Assembly (NCBI RefSeq): GCF_927312905.1
Contig: NZ_CAKMHQ010000031.1
Location: 39,651-103,650, forward strand
DNA from: Candidatus Nitrotoga sp. 1052
GTDB lineage: Bacteria; Pseudomonadota; Gammaproteobacteria; Burkholderiales; Gallionellaceae
Direction: 5' to 3'
DNA length: 64,000 nucleotides
Shown one piece after another: positions 35,310 through 43,906 of the stretch. Position 1 is the first letter of the stretch. The number at the start of each line of letters is the position of its first letter. The notes beneath the pieces are model-generated. The model did no database searches. It had not been told where the DNA came from and saw only the letters and a list, made by a program, of their open reading frames with translations. The position numbers and the translations under genes were made by a program.

Positions 35310-37205
35310 ATGTTTAAAAATTTGACCATCAAATCGCGCTTGATTTTCACTCTTTCTTTCTTGGTGGCCTTCCTGCTAGGAATCGAAATGCTTGGATTGT
35401 TTGGAATGAGTAAAGCGAACGACGGTCTCAAAACCGTTTATGAGGATCGCGTCATTCCGCTCGGACAACTGGAACATATTGAATCGCTCTTGCACCAAAG
35501 CCGTCTCGCCATCGCGGCTGCCTTGGTGACACCTACACCCGAGGTCATTGACAAAAACACTGCAACATTCGAAAAAAACGTCAAAGAGATCACCAAGACC
35601 TGGGAAGAGTACATGGCGACCTATCTGACTCCAGAGGAGGAAAAGCTGGCTGGTAAATTTTCCGAGGACCGAAAAAAATTCGTCACTGAGGGTCTAATGC
35701 CAGAAGTAGCCGCTTTGCGTACCAACGATATCAAAAAAGCGAATCAAATTGTTGTGGAAAAGGTACGTCCCCTCTATGAATTAGTTAAGGAGGACATCAG
35801 CGCACTCATTAATCTTCAAATAGATGTTGCTAAACAGGAGTATAGATACCAACAAGACCGCTACGCGACCATTCGCAATATTTTCATCGCCTTGATAATA
35901 ATTGTCCTGGCAGTGGCAGTATTGATCAGCGTCGCGTTTACCCGAGCTGTTTTCGGGCCGCTGGAAAAAGCAGTGAAGATTGCTCGTGGCGTTGCCGCAG
36001 GCGATTTTACGCAGCAAATCGAAGTTCGGTCGGCGGATGAAATCGGCCAACTGATGCAAGCCCTGAAAGAAATGAACGATAGTCTGGTGAAGATCATCGG
36101 TCAGTTGCGCGACAGCGAAACGCATGTCCGCGCCATGCTGAATAACCTGATTGAGGGCATCATTACAATTAACGAATATGGTGCGATTGGAACCTTCAAC
36201 TCCGCCGCCGAGCGCATATTCGGCTACACCGAGGCCGAAGTAATCGAAAAGAATGTTTCCATGCTCATGCCCTCTCCCTACCACGAAGCGCACGACGGAT
36301 ATCTCGCCCATTACTTGCAGACCGGGGAGAAAAAAATTATTGGTATCGGCCGTGAGGTGGTGGGGCTGCGCAAGGACGGAACAACTTTCCCCATGGAGTT
36401 GGCAGTGATCGAAACGCGCCAGGGCGAACGCCGTATATTCACCGGATCTGTACGCGACATTAGCAAGCGTAGACAGGCTGAGGAACAGAAGGCGCGTCTG
36501 ATACACGAACTGGAAAGTACCCATGAAGAACTAAAAAGCTTTGCTTATGTGGTATCTCATGATCTTAAGGCACCGCTGCGGGCCATCAGCGCATTGGCAG
36601 GCTGGCTTTCCCATGATTACTCGGACAAGTTTGATGAAGAGGGCAAAGAGCATATGCGTCTGCTTATTAAAAGGGTATATCGCATGGATAACCTGATTAA
36701 TGGGATTTTGCAATATTCGCGGGTAGGCCAGGTGAAGGAGAAGATGATTGCGGTGGACCTCGACCAGCTGGTGCGGGAGGTGATTGACCTGCTTTCGCCA
36801 CCGGCCAATATTGTGGTCACTATTGAAAATACTTTGCCGACCGTCATGGCAGAACCGACCCGCATCGAGCAGGTATTTCAAAACTTGCTCTCCAATGCCA
36901 TCAAATACATGGACAAACCACAGGGCGAAATTCGCATCGCCTGTAGCTCAGAGGGCAAGCTATGGGAATTTCGCATCACCGACAATGGGCCAGGTATCGA
37001 ACTACGGCACTTTGAACGAATCTTCCAGCTGTTCCAGACCTTGGTACCGCGAGACAGGGTGGAGGGTACTGGCGTCGGCCTTTCCCTGGTGAAAAAAATT
37101 GTGGAAATGTATGGTGGTAAGATATGGTTGGAGTCCAAAGTCGGGGAGGGAAGCACGTTTTTCTTCACGCTACCCAAAACTGTAACAACAGCAAGTTCAA
37201 ATTAA
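35310..37205 (+). CDS. Sensor histidine kinase (4HB-HAMP-PAS)
   Basis: The 631-aa inner-membrane kinase has TM1 (about 9-31), a four-helix periplasmic sensor rich in charged residues (32-188), TM2 (about 190-212), HAMP (213-265, FGPLEKAVKIARGVAAGDF) and PAS (about 270-390) with the ERIFGYTEAEVIEKN core. HisKA follows with the phospho-acceptor His near 416 in YVVSHDLKAPLRA, then HATPase with NLLSNAIKY, DNGPGIE and GTGVGLSLVKKI. The F-A-Y-V-V-S-H-D-L-K-A-P-L-R H-box is that of phytochrome-like kinases, which usually pair with small Rcp1-type receivers. Such a receiver gene follows 15 bp downstream. The stimulus is unknown. Confidence 0.93.
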   Translation: MFKNLTIKSRLIFTLSFLVAFLLGIEMLGLFGMSKANDGLKTVYEDRVIPLGQLEHIESLLHQSRLAIAAALVTPTPEVIDKNTATFEKNVKEITKTWEEYMATYLTPEEEKLAGKFSEDRKKFVTEGLMPEVAALRTNDIKKANQIVVEKVRPLYELVKEDISALINLQIDVAKQEYRYQQDRYATIRNIFIALIIIVLAVAVLISVAFTRAVFGPLEKAVKIARGVAAGDFTQQIEVRSADEIGQLMQALKEMNDSLVKIIGQLRDSETHVRAMLNNLIEGIITINEYGAIGTFNSAAERIFGYTEAEVIEKNVSMLMPSPYHEAHDGYLAHYLQTGEKKIIGIGREVVGLRKDGTTFPMELAVIETRQGERRIFTGSVRDISKRRQAEEQKARLIHELESTHEELKSFAYVVSHDLKAPLRAISALAGWLSHDYSDKFDEEGKEHMRLLIKRVYRMDNLINGILQYSRVGQVKEKMIAVDLDQLVREVIDLLSPPANIVVTIENTLPTVMAEPTRIEQVFQNLLSNAIKYMDKPQGEIRIACSSEGKLWEFRITDNGPGIELRHFERIFQLFQTLVPRDRVEGTGVGLSLVKKIVEMYGGKIWLESKVGEGSTFFFTLPKTVTTASSN

Positions 37206-37220
37206 GGAAAGAGATAGAGT

Positions 37221-37634
37221 ATGAGGATTACCAACAAACCCATTCTCCTGGTGGAAGATGATCAAGTGGACACCATGACAGTTATCCGCGCTTTAAAAGA
37301 TATTCACGTAACGAATCCGCTGGTACGGCAGGAAAACGGCGAAGATGCTCTGAATTATTTGCGCGATTCTAACAACGAGAAACCATGTATTATCTTGCTT
37401 GACCTGAATATGCCTATCATGAACGGCGTCGAGTTTTTGCAGGTATTGAAGCATGATGACCTATTAAAAAGTATCCCGGTGGTTGTGCTGACCACGTCCG
37501 AAGAGCAACAGGACAAGGTGAACAGTTTCAACTTGGGAGTGGCCGGCTACATGGCAAAACCCGTGGATTACCGACAGTTCGTTGAAGTGATGCGTTCCAT
37601 CGATACCTATTGGACCATCAGTGAGATGCCCTGA
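37221..37634 (+). CDS. Single-domain response regulator, Rcp1/CheY-like
   Basis: The 137-aa receiver has no output domain. The acidic pocket is EDD (residues 12-14, LLVEDDQ), the phospho-acceptor Asp is near 61 in IILLDLNMPIMNG, and the Thr and Lys of the switch are in VVLTTSEEQ and YMAKPV. Rcp1-like receivers take phosphate from kinases of the type encoded just upstream and hand it on in a relay. AAGGAAAGAG stands 8 to 17 bases before the ATG. Lying between the HAMP-PAS kinase and a hybrid kinase, it is the likely shuttle of this three-gene relay. Confidence 0.93.
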   Translation: MRITNKPILLVEDDQVDTMTVIRALKDIHVTNPLVRQENGEDALNYLRDSNNEKPCIILLDLNMPIMNGVEFLQVLKHDDLLKSIPVVVLTTSEEQQDKVNSFNLGVAGYMAKPVDYRQFVEVMRSIDTYWTISEMP

Positions 37635-37688
37635 TGTGGACGGACCATAAGAGACATTTTGGAATTTTCACAACATGCTGATTTTCCT

Positions 37689-39830
37689 ATGACAAAACCG
37701 CAGATTCGCATACTTGTAATCGACGATGACATGGTGGACCGCTTAGCCTGTCGCCGCGCCCTTGCACAATGCCCGGATTACGAATATGTGCTGACAGAAG
37801 CCGAAAGCGGACGAGAGGGGCTGCAGTTTGCGCATGCGCAGAAGCCGGACTGTATTTTGCTCGACTACCACATGCCGGATATGAATGGTTTAGAGTTTTT
37901 GAAGGAGCTGGCCGACGAAATAGGTGAGATTCCGGTCCCCGTGATGATGCTGACCGGCGCTGACAGTGCCGCAGTTGCGGTGGAGGCAATGAGGCGTGGC
38001 GCACGGGATTACTTGGTCAAGGATGTGGACCGGCAATATCTCAAATTGTTACCTACCGTCATTCAGCGAGTGCTGAACGAACGGCAGATGCTGAAGGAAA
38101 AGATACTGACGGAAGACAAACTGCTCCAAGCTGAAGCTAAATATCGCAACTTGGTAGAGCAGATCCCGGCAATCACCTATATCGCAGCGCTAGATGAAAC
38201 CAATCGAATTCTTTACGTTAGCCCACAAATTAAGGTGCTGGATTTTTCCCCGGAACAATGGCTGGAAACTCCGGGAGTCCATCTCGCCCAGATTCATCCA
38301 GAAGACCAGACGCGCGTGCTGTATGAACTGACAAAAAGCCGCGCCACCGGCACTCCCCTGCGTTGCGAATATCGCCTTATTTCCCGCGGCGGGACAGTTT
38401 TTTGGTTTCGCGATGAAGCAAGCGTAGTGCGGGATGAGTCGGGACGCTCGCTATTTCTACAGGGCATTCTGTTTGACATCACCGAAAGTAAACAGGTAGA
38501 AGCTGAACTGCTGCGACACCGCTGGCTTCTAGAGGAACAGGTGGCAAAGCGCACCGAGGAACTTGCGGAGGCGAATAAACATCTGCGCCAGGACATTGTT
38601 GAACGCAAGCGTATTCAAACAGAACTGATAAACGCCAAGGCAGCAGCAGATAAAGCCAATCTTGCGAAATCGAATTTTCTTTCCAGCATGAGCCATGAAT
38701 TGCGCACCCCGCTTAATGCCATTCTTGGTTTTGCCCAGTTGATAGAAATCGGTTCCCCTGCGCCAACGCCCACCCAGATGGCAAGGCTTAAAGAGATTCT
38801 CCATGGAGGATGGTATTTGCTGGAGCTAATAAACGAAATTCTGGATCTCGCGACGATTGAGTCTGGCAATCTCGCACTGTCCCTGGAATCGGTATCTCTG
38901 GCTGAGGTCATATCCGAATGCCAAGCCATGATCGAACCTCAGGCACAGCAATATGGCATCCATTTGATCTTTCCCAATTTCGACAACCCTTTGACTGTCA
39001 AGGCTGATCGGACCAGGTTAAAGCAGGCTCTGATCAACCTTCTATCCAATGCGATTAAATACAATCGCGAGCAGGGAATGGTAGAGGTGAAGTGCGTCAC
39101 TGGCTCTTCGGGCTACGTTCGTGTCAGTATTCAGGATACTGGAGCTGGATTGCCCCCAGAAAAATTGACGCAACTTTTCCAGCCATTCAATCGTCTTGGT
39201 CAAGAGAATAGTGCCGTCGAAGGGACCGGCATTGGTCTGGCGGTGACCAAGCAATTGATCGAATTGATGGGCGGCTCAATCGGTGTGGAAAGCACCGTCG
39301 GCGTGGGTAGCGTATTCTGGTTCGAACTAATCTCGGCTACTGAACCCCAACTTGCACCAGCAGGATGCAACTCTCAAGAGCTTACTGCGAAAACTTATGT
39401 CGGCACCCAGCAGCACACCATGCTTTATTTTGAAGATAATCCGATCAGTTTGTCACTAGTCAAGGAGCTCATTGAGGAGGATCGTCCAGATATGCGCTTG
39501 CTGGTCGCGGGTAACGGCAATCTCGGTATCGAACTGGCACGTATTCATCTGCCAGATGTGATTCTGATGGATGTCACCTTGCCTGATATCAATGGTATCG
39601 AAGCCATGGAGATTCTATTCAAAGATCCGCTAACAGCGCATATTCCTATCGTTGCCCTGAGCGCCGATGCCATGCCTCAAAATATTTTGAAGGGGTTGGA
39701 AGCAGGATTTTTCCGCTATATCTGCAAGCCCTTCGAGCTCAGTGAATTTATGCGTGTGATCGACGAGGCACTGGAATTTCGGAAAAGCAGATTAGCCAGC
39801 ATGAGTAAAATAAAAGAAATTGAGGGCTAA
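37689..39830 (+). CDS. Hybrid histidine kinase (REC-PAS-HK-REC)
   Basis: The 713-aa protein has no membrane segment and should be cytoplasmic. Receiver 1 (about 5-125) has IDDDMVD and the phospho-Asp near 58 in ILLDYHMPDMNG. A coiled coil and PAS domain follow (about 140-270, ITYIAALDETNRILYVSPQ). HisKA has the His near 335 in SSMSHELRTPLNA, HATPase has DTGAGLPPEKL and GTGIGLAVTKQL, and receiver 2 has VILMDVTLPDING (Asp near 627) and KPFELSEF. An ATG at 37689 starts directly at the receiver; an in-frame TTG at 37659 would add ten residues and is possible because AAGAGA precedes it. The leading receiver is a probable input from the upstream kinase/receiver pair. No DNA-binding output lies nearby. 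Confidence 0.92.
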   Translation: MTKPQIRILVIDDDMVDRLACRRALAQCPDYEYVLTEAESGREGLQFAHAQKPDCILLDYHMPDMNGLEFLKELADEIGEIPVPVMMLTGADSAAVAVEAMRRGARDYLVKDVDRQYLKLLPTVIQRVLNERQMLKEKILTEDKLLQAEAKYRNLVEQIPAITYIAALDETNRILYVSPQIKVLDFSPEQWLETPGVHLAQIHPEDQTRVLYELTKSRATGTPLRCEYRLISRGGTVFWFRDEASVVRDESGRSLFLQGILFDITESKQVEAELLRHRWLLEEQVAKRTEELAEANKHLRQDIVERKRIQTELINAKAAADKANLAKSNFLSSMSHELRTPLNAILGFAQLIEIGSPAPTPTQMARLKEILHGGWYLLELINEILDLATIESGNLALSLESVSLAEVISECQAMIEPQAQQYGIHLIFPNFDNPLTVKADRTRLKQALINLLSNAIKYNREQGMVEVKCVTGSSGYVRVSIQDTGAGLPPEKLTQLFQPFNRLGQENSAVEGTGIGLAVTKQLIELMGGSIGVESTVGVGSVFWFELISATEPQLAPAGCNSQELTAKTYVGTQQHTMLYFEDNPISLSLVKELIEEDRPDMRLLVAGNGNLGIELARIHLPDVILMDVTLPDINGIEAMEILFKDPLTAHIPIVALSADAMPQNILKGLEAGFFRYICKPFELSEFMRVIDEALEFRKSRLASMSKIKEIEG

Positions 39831-39878
39831 TTTCTCAAGTATTTTGTAACGCGAGAAGTCTTGGCTTGGGGTATCGCT

Positions 39879-40277
39879 TCACTTTAGCATCACCACAAAT
39901 ATCAAGGCAGATAGAGTGATACCCAGTAAAAAACAAACATAGATCAGAATTTTTATTCGAACTCTAAAAACTTCGATTGCATTAACGACGCGTGCATTTT
40001 GTTCGGCAAGTGACTTGATTAATTTGGCTGATGAGTTCTGTTCAGAATTCAGTTCTACGATCTTCGCCTGAAGATGACGAACGCGACTGTCCAAAGTTGC
40101 AAATCCTTCAGCATCGAAGGAAACAATCGTTGGTGAACTGTCAGCGATAGGCTGGTTGTTTGTTTCAGCTTTTGCCGCAGAAAAAAGGCGCTTTGCGCCT
40201 TTAACCATGCCCGGCGCGGCTTCCAACACATCTTTCCATGGTATGACCTTCAGTGCGCTAATCCAACCTATAGCCAA
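39879..40277 (-). CDS. Tail-anchored-like membrane protein, unknown
   Basis: The 132-aa protein starts AIGWISALKVIPWKDVLEAAPG after the initiator, has a central coiled coil (about 60-100, LDSRVRHLQAKIVELNSEQN) and one membrane helix at the very C-terminus (about 108-131). The start is a TTG at 40277 with a perfect AGGAGG seven bases upstream. An ATG three bases before it is out of frame and reaches a stop after four codons. I do not recognise the family. A cytoplasmic coiled coil held to the inner membrane by its tail is the simplest reading. It converges on the hybrid kinase gene, with 48 bp between stops. Confidence 0.7.
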   Translation of the reverse strand: MAIGWISALKVIPWKDVLEAAPGMVKGAKRLFSAAKAETNNQPIADSSPTIVSFDAEGFATLDSRVRHLQAKIVELNSEQNSSAKLIKSLAEQNARVVNAIEVFRVRIKILIYVCFLLGITLSALIFVVMLK

Positions 40278-40499
40278 GACATTTCCTCCTGTTTTGTATA
40301 TGTAACGACACGATCAACTATGCTCTTGAACTGCCTGATAAATACTCCGGTGCAGGTAACTTTTCCAATTTTTATTATAGATAGGAACATATTATTGACC
40401 CACAAATCCAAAAAATGTTTCGTGCAATTTTTTTCTCATTCGACGGTCTGAAAGCTGTATTTCGACATAAGAACGCCGGAGCGATAGGAAAGGTATTGA

Positions 40500-41315
40500 T
40501 TATTTTTGGCATTGTAGACAATAAAAACTTGATCGCTGTCCTTGCCGAATTTGCTTGATGGTTGTGTCGCATGCACGGCAAGCCTCGGTCCCGCGGCCAT
40601 ACACCCAGTAGTGCTGCTGGAAATAGCCAGGCTTGCCATCGCTGCCTACGAAGTCGCGCAGGCTGCTGCCGCCTAGCGCAATGGCTTCCGTCAACGTTTC
40701 TTGTATCGTTTGTACCAATCGCGCGCAGCGCGGTCGACTAAGTTTTGCGGCTGGTAGTTGCGGGCGGATACCGGCGCGGAATAGAGCTTCATTGGCGTAG
40801 ATGTTGCCGACGCCTACTACTAGATGATGATCCATGATGACCAGCTTGATTGCGGCATTGCGTTTGCGTATCGCACGATAAAGATATTCGGCATTAAATT
40901 CATTCTCCAGCGGTTCCACTCCAAGCTTCAGCAACAGCGGATGCTGTGCGGGGTCGCCTTCATGCCACAGCACCGCGCCAAAACGGCGCGGGTCACGTAG
41001 CCGCATAAGCATCCCGTTTGCCAGCTTTAAATCGAAGTGATCGTGCTTTTCTGCCGCTATGTCCGCGGACAAAATTCGCAAGCTGCCGGACATGCCGAGG
41101 TGGAGGATAAGCGTGCCGCTGTCGCATTTGATTAACAAGTATTTGGCACGGCGATGCAGCGCGTGAATTATCTGGTTATGCAAGATGGTGGCCAATTGCT
41201 TGGGGATGGCCCAGCGCAGATGAGATGTGCGAATGACGACGTCCGCGATGCGCTGACCGACCAAATGCGGCTCAAGTCCGCGTAGGGTGGTTTCAACCTC
41301 GGGTAGCTCAGGCAT
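40500..41315 (-). CDS. mutM: Formamidopyrimidine-DNA glycosylase
   Basis: MutM removes 8-oxoguanine and formamidopyrimidines in base-excision repair and cuts the strand by beta,delta-elimination. The 271-aa product starts MPELPEVET, giving the essential N-terminal Pro and Glu after Met removal, with the conserved Lys at 58 in RRAKYL. It has HLGMSGSLR, the DPRRFGAV loop, [13 protein letters not shown] (helix-two-turn-helix region) and [20 protein letters not shown]-terminal four-Cys zinc finger closes it ([15 protein letters not shown] to CLQCQK). All catalytic residues are present. It is monocistronic, upstream of the TTG-started membrane protein on the same strand. Confidence 0.97.
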   Translation of the reverse strand: MPELPEVETTLRGLEPHLVGQRIADVVIRTSHLRWAIPKQLATILHNQIIHALHRRAKYLLIKCDSGTLILHLGMSGSLRILSADIAAEKHDHFDLKLANGMLMRLRDPRRFGAVLWHEGDPAQHPLLLKLGVEPLENEFNAEYLYRAIRKRNAAIKLVIMDHHLVVGVGNIYANEALFRAGIRPQLPAAKLSRPRCARLVQTIQETLTEAIALGGSSLRDFVGSDGKPGYFQQHYWVYGRGTEACRACDTTIKQIRQGQRSSFYCLQCQK

Positions 41316-41530
41316 AAGATTTTTCTCTGTTTATGGTCATTTCATAAGTACGCATGTTTTACTATTAATCAATTAGTTATTTTAAAGTATCCATACTTAT
41401 GGTGTTAATAAATATTCGACTATATAACGAAAAAATGGTTACAAATCGGTTACAAATTTAGGCTAAAAGTGATGGCTTAGATAATTCGGCATATTGACGT
41501 TGGCACAAGGAAGGTATCGTCCTTGATACT

Positions 41531-41719
41531 TTATTTTTTGTCAGAACTTCCAGCAACTGCTTTCACACCTGCCGCTGCAACATCGACAGTCGTACCAACC
41601 ACCGCGGCGCTGACCTTAACGGTTGTTGCAACCACGGTAACCGCAGCATCAGCGACAGTAACCACCGCGCAGCCATTACAGAGAATGCAAATTAGGGCGT
41701 GTAGAAGGCAGACACGCAT
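41531..41719 (-). CDS. Small lipoprotein, Val/Ala-rich
   Basis: The 62-aa product begins MRVCLLHALICILCNGCAVV, a short signal peptide ending in a lipobox-like CNGC. The mature part is a regular alternation of Val, Ala and Thr ending GSSDKK. It resembles small lipoproteins with a V-x-V-P-V-K-V-V-G-A-A-V-D-type core found in several proteobacteria; I recall such a family (NCBIfam NF038104) but cannot verify membership. No good ribosome site precedes the ATG, and a TTG ten codons upstream is an alternative. The opposite-strand frame through the same bases reads as low-complexity Ala/Thr and is taken as its shadow. Confidence 0.55.
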   Translation of the reverse strand: MRVCLLHALICILCNGCAVVTVADAAVTVVATTVKVSAAVVGTTVDVAAAGVKAVAGSSDKK

Positions 41720-41811
41720 GGGGGGCTTTTGGGCTGAGGTATTGAGCAAGTGCGGTTACAAAATGATTACATTAAATTTTACATTTCTTCACTTGCGGAA
41801 AGAGAGCCGGT

Positions 41812-43152
41812 TTAATTTCTTCTGCGCCACCACAGAATAGCACCCGCCAGCATTAACAGGATAGGCATGGCAATCAGGAAGCTGCTACTGATTATGGTCA
41901 GATGGACTTTGCTTAAGGTAATCGCACCATCTTTTACTGCGCGGGGTTGAGTGGTGATGAGCCTCTCTTCGTTGCCTAGCCAGTTCGTTATGTTGACGCC
42001 GAGATCAAGATTGCCGCCGTTGCCGGAATAGGCGTTGGCAAGAAACGAGCCACTTCCGATGATAACAATGCGTTGTTCACGATCGTTTATGTGGCGTTGC
42101 AAGGCGAGTGCGATGGTTACTGGGCCGGGGATGTCATGGGCTTTGTTGAAGTGTGGTTTACCTTGCGGTATATCGCGGCTAACCCAGCCGCGTGGTGCGA
42201 CCTCTACCAGCATGGTGCGCTGCCATGCAGCATTTTCCTCCCAGTCAATGGCGCGTGCAAAGGGGAAGACAGTGGTCAAGTTGAAATTTTGCGTGATGGC
42301 ATGCGGCGGGTAACCCGCGCCCAGCGCCCAGGTCGCGGGAATATTCATTTCTTCTGCTGCTGGATCAATCACGATGCCAGGCGTGAGGATTATGTCCAAT
42401 TTTTCAGTCAGACGTTCCAGTCCACGCAATGGCTCGGCGTCTACGAGCCACAGCAGGTTACCGCCGCTGGCGATATAGCGCAGTAGTTTATCTATTTCGC
42501 CCTGCAACAGATCGATTTGCGGCTGCGTGATGATCAGCATGCTGGCATTGTTTGGCACGTCCTGTGCCAGTGTTAAATTCAGGCTGCTGAGGCGAAAGCC
42601 ATTTTGTTGCAGCCGCTTGCCGAATTCGCCGAGATCGTGGTTTGCGATGCCTTCCAGATTGCGTTCGCCATGTCCATCAAGATATACAAGTAGTTGATTT
42701 TTTTTGTGAGCCATGCGTAACAACACGCTGGTAAGCGCTTGCTCGTTCAACATGGTGAGATGTTCGCGCTTGCCGCCATATTCAACCAGCATCTCGCCAT
42801 TGGCATGAATATTGACCTTGCGCGCTTCCTCCGGTTGCTTCACCGGGTCGATGAAGGTGAGCGAAATGTCGGGTTTATAGCGCTGATAGAGGGCGACAAA
42901 ATCACGGGTTAGCCTGTGCATATCGCCCAAGTTGGCATCTTGCCCGGTAACATACATCGTTAGTTTTATTTCACCTTGCAGCTGTTTCAGTACATTTACA
43001 CTGCTATCTGCCAAACTGTTGCTGGCGTTTTGAGTTATATCCCATTGCGTGGGGTGGTGTGCGGCGAGTTGATACAAAGTTACTATAGCGGCGAGCAGTA
43101 GTGCGGTGAAGGCAATGTTTTTAATGAGCAGATTGGGTTGTGGGAATTTCAT
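41812..43152 (-). CDS. Gld-type ABC transporter auxiliary protein
   Basis: The 446-aa protein has one membrane helix at each end (about 11-30 and 420-442) and a large periplasmic part between. It shows the GldG / ABC_transp_aux pattern: ISLTFIDPVKQPEEARK, NEQALTSVLLRMAHKKNQLL, a VYLDGHGERN stretch, and a late RIVIIGSGSFLANAY. The domain resembles the IFT52/DUF4350 fold. It follows the permease gene by 10 bp and the ATPase by overlap, so the three form one exporter. In many bacteria a DUF4340 protein completes this operon; none is present here. The cargo is unknown. Confidence 0.87.
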   Translation of the reverse strand: MKFPQPNLLIKNIAFTALLLAAIVTLYQLAAHHPTQWDITQNASNSLADSSVNVLKQLQGEIKLTMYVTGQDANLGDMHRLTRDFVALYQRYKPDISLTFIDPVKQPEEARKVNIHANGEMLVEYGGKREHLTMLNEQALTSVLLRMAHKKNQLLVYLDGHGERNLEGIANHDLGEFGKRLQQNGFRLSSLNLTLAQDVPNNASMLIITQPQIDLLQGEIDKLLRYIASGGNLLWLVDAEPLRGLERLTEKLDIILTPGIVIDPAAEEMNIPATWALGAGYPPHAITQNFNLTTVFPFARAIDWEENAAWQRTMLVEVAPRGWVSRDIPQGKPHFNKAHDIPGPVTIALALQRHINDREQRIVIIGSGSFLANAYSGNGGNLDLGVNITNWLGNEERLITTQPRAVKDGAITLSKVHLTIISSSFLIAMPILLMLAGAILWWRRRN

Positions 43153-43162
43153 GCTGGAAGGC

Positions 43163-43906
43163 TCAGCTATAAATGCGGTTGTTGTGCAGCCGCCGTATCG
43201 TTAGCAACAGAAAGGCGGTACAAAACAGCAGGAAGAACATCAGGTCTGTACTATTCAACAGGCCAATATTAAAGCTTTGAAAATGGCTGGTGGGGGCGAG
43301 CGCGCGCCAAGTGTTGTCGTTATCCACCGCGCTGACTTCCACCAGCCACAGACCGAAAAATATGGCCAATGCACCGATGGCGGCCACCACTGGTTGCGCG
43401 GTGAGCGAGGAAATATACAGTCCCAAAGCGACGTAGCTGGCGGCAAGCAGTACAAGCCCCAGCGCATTGGTGAGAAGAAGGCCTGCGTCGAGTTGCGTGC
43501 CTGCGGCCAGCGTTAGCACCATCAACATGCAGCTTGCGATGATGAGCAGCAGAAATAGCATTAGACCGATGAATTTGCCTACCACGATGTGATAATCAGA
43601 AACCGGTGCGCTCATTAATAGTGTCAGGGTTTGGTTGCGCCGTTCCTCGGCGATCAAGCGCATGGTAAATATTGGTATCAGCATCATCAAAATCAGCGCG
43701 ATGGTGCCGAATAATGGAGCCGCCACGGCTAATGTGGCGCCGGGCGCGTTGGCAAGCTGCGCCAGTTGCGACTGTACTTGTAAAAAGGCGTCAAGGCGTG
43801 CCAGGAAAAACCAGGCGAAGATAAATTGCAGAGCGCCCAAAATCAGCCAGGTCGAAGGGATGACGAACAGGCTGCGGAATTCCTTGTGCGCAATGGTTAG
43901 AATCAT
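43163..43906 (-). CDS. Gld-type ABC transporter permease
   Basis: The 247-aa inner-membrane ABC-2-type permease has about six membrane helices. It starts MILTIAHKEFRSLFVIPSTW, with a first helix near 15-38 and others in LFGTIALILMMLIPIFTMRL, FIGLMLFLLLIIASCMLMVL, LGLVLLAASYVALGLYI, VVAAIGALAIFFGLWLV and a final one ending at RRLHNN. AEERRNQTLTLLMSAPVS is the cytoplasmic coupling segment typical of GldF/NosY-like permeases. The ATG at 43906 overlaps the ATPase stop as ATGA, indicating translational coupling; longer readings from 44230 run over the ATPase gene and are rejected. Confidence 0.9.
   Translation of the reverse strand: MILTIAHKEFRSLFVIPSTWLILGALQFIFAWFFLARLDAFLQVQSQLAQLANAPGATLAVAAPLFGTIALILMMLIPIFTMRLIAEERRNQTLTLLMSAPVSDYHIVVGKFIGLMLFLLLIIASCMLMVLTLAAGTQLDAGLLLTNALGLVLLAASYVALGLYISSLTAQPVVAAIGALAIFFGLWLVEVSAVDNDNTWRALAPTSHFQSFNIGLLNSTDLMFFLLFCTAFLLLTIRRLHNNRIYS

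Noticed and set aside
41523..41840. + strand Ala/Thr/Val-rich frame of 105 codons
   Set aside because: It mirrors the small lipoprotein on the - strand, which has a signal peptide and lipobox. The + strand frame also runs into the convergent end of the Gld-type auxiliary gene.
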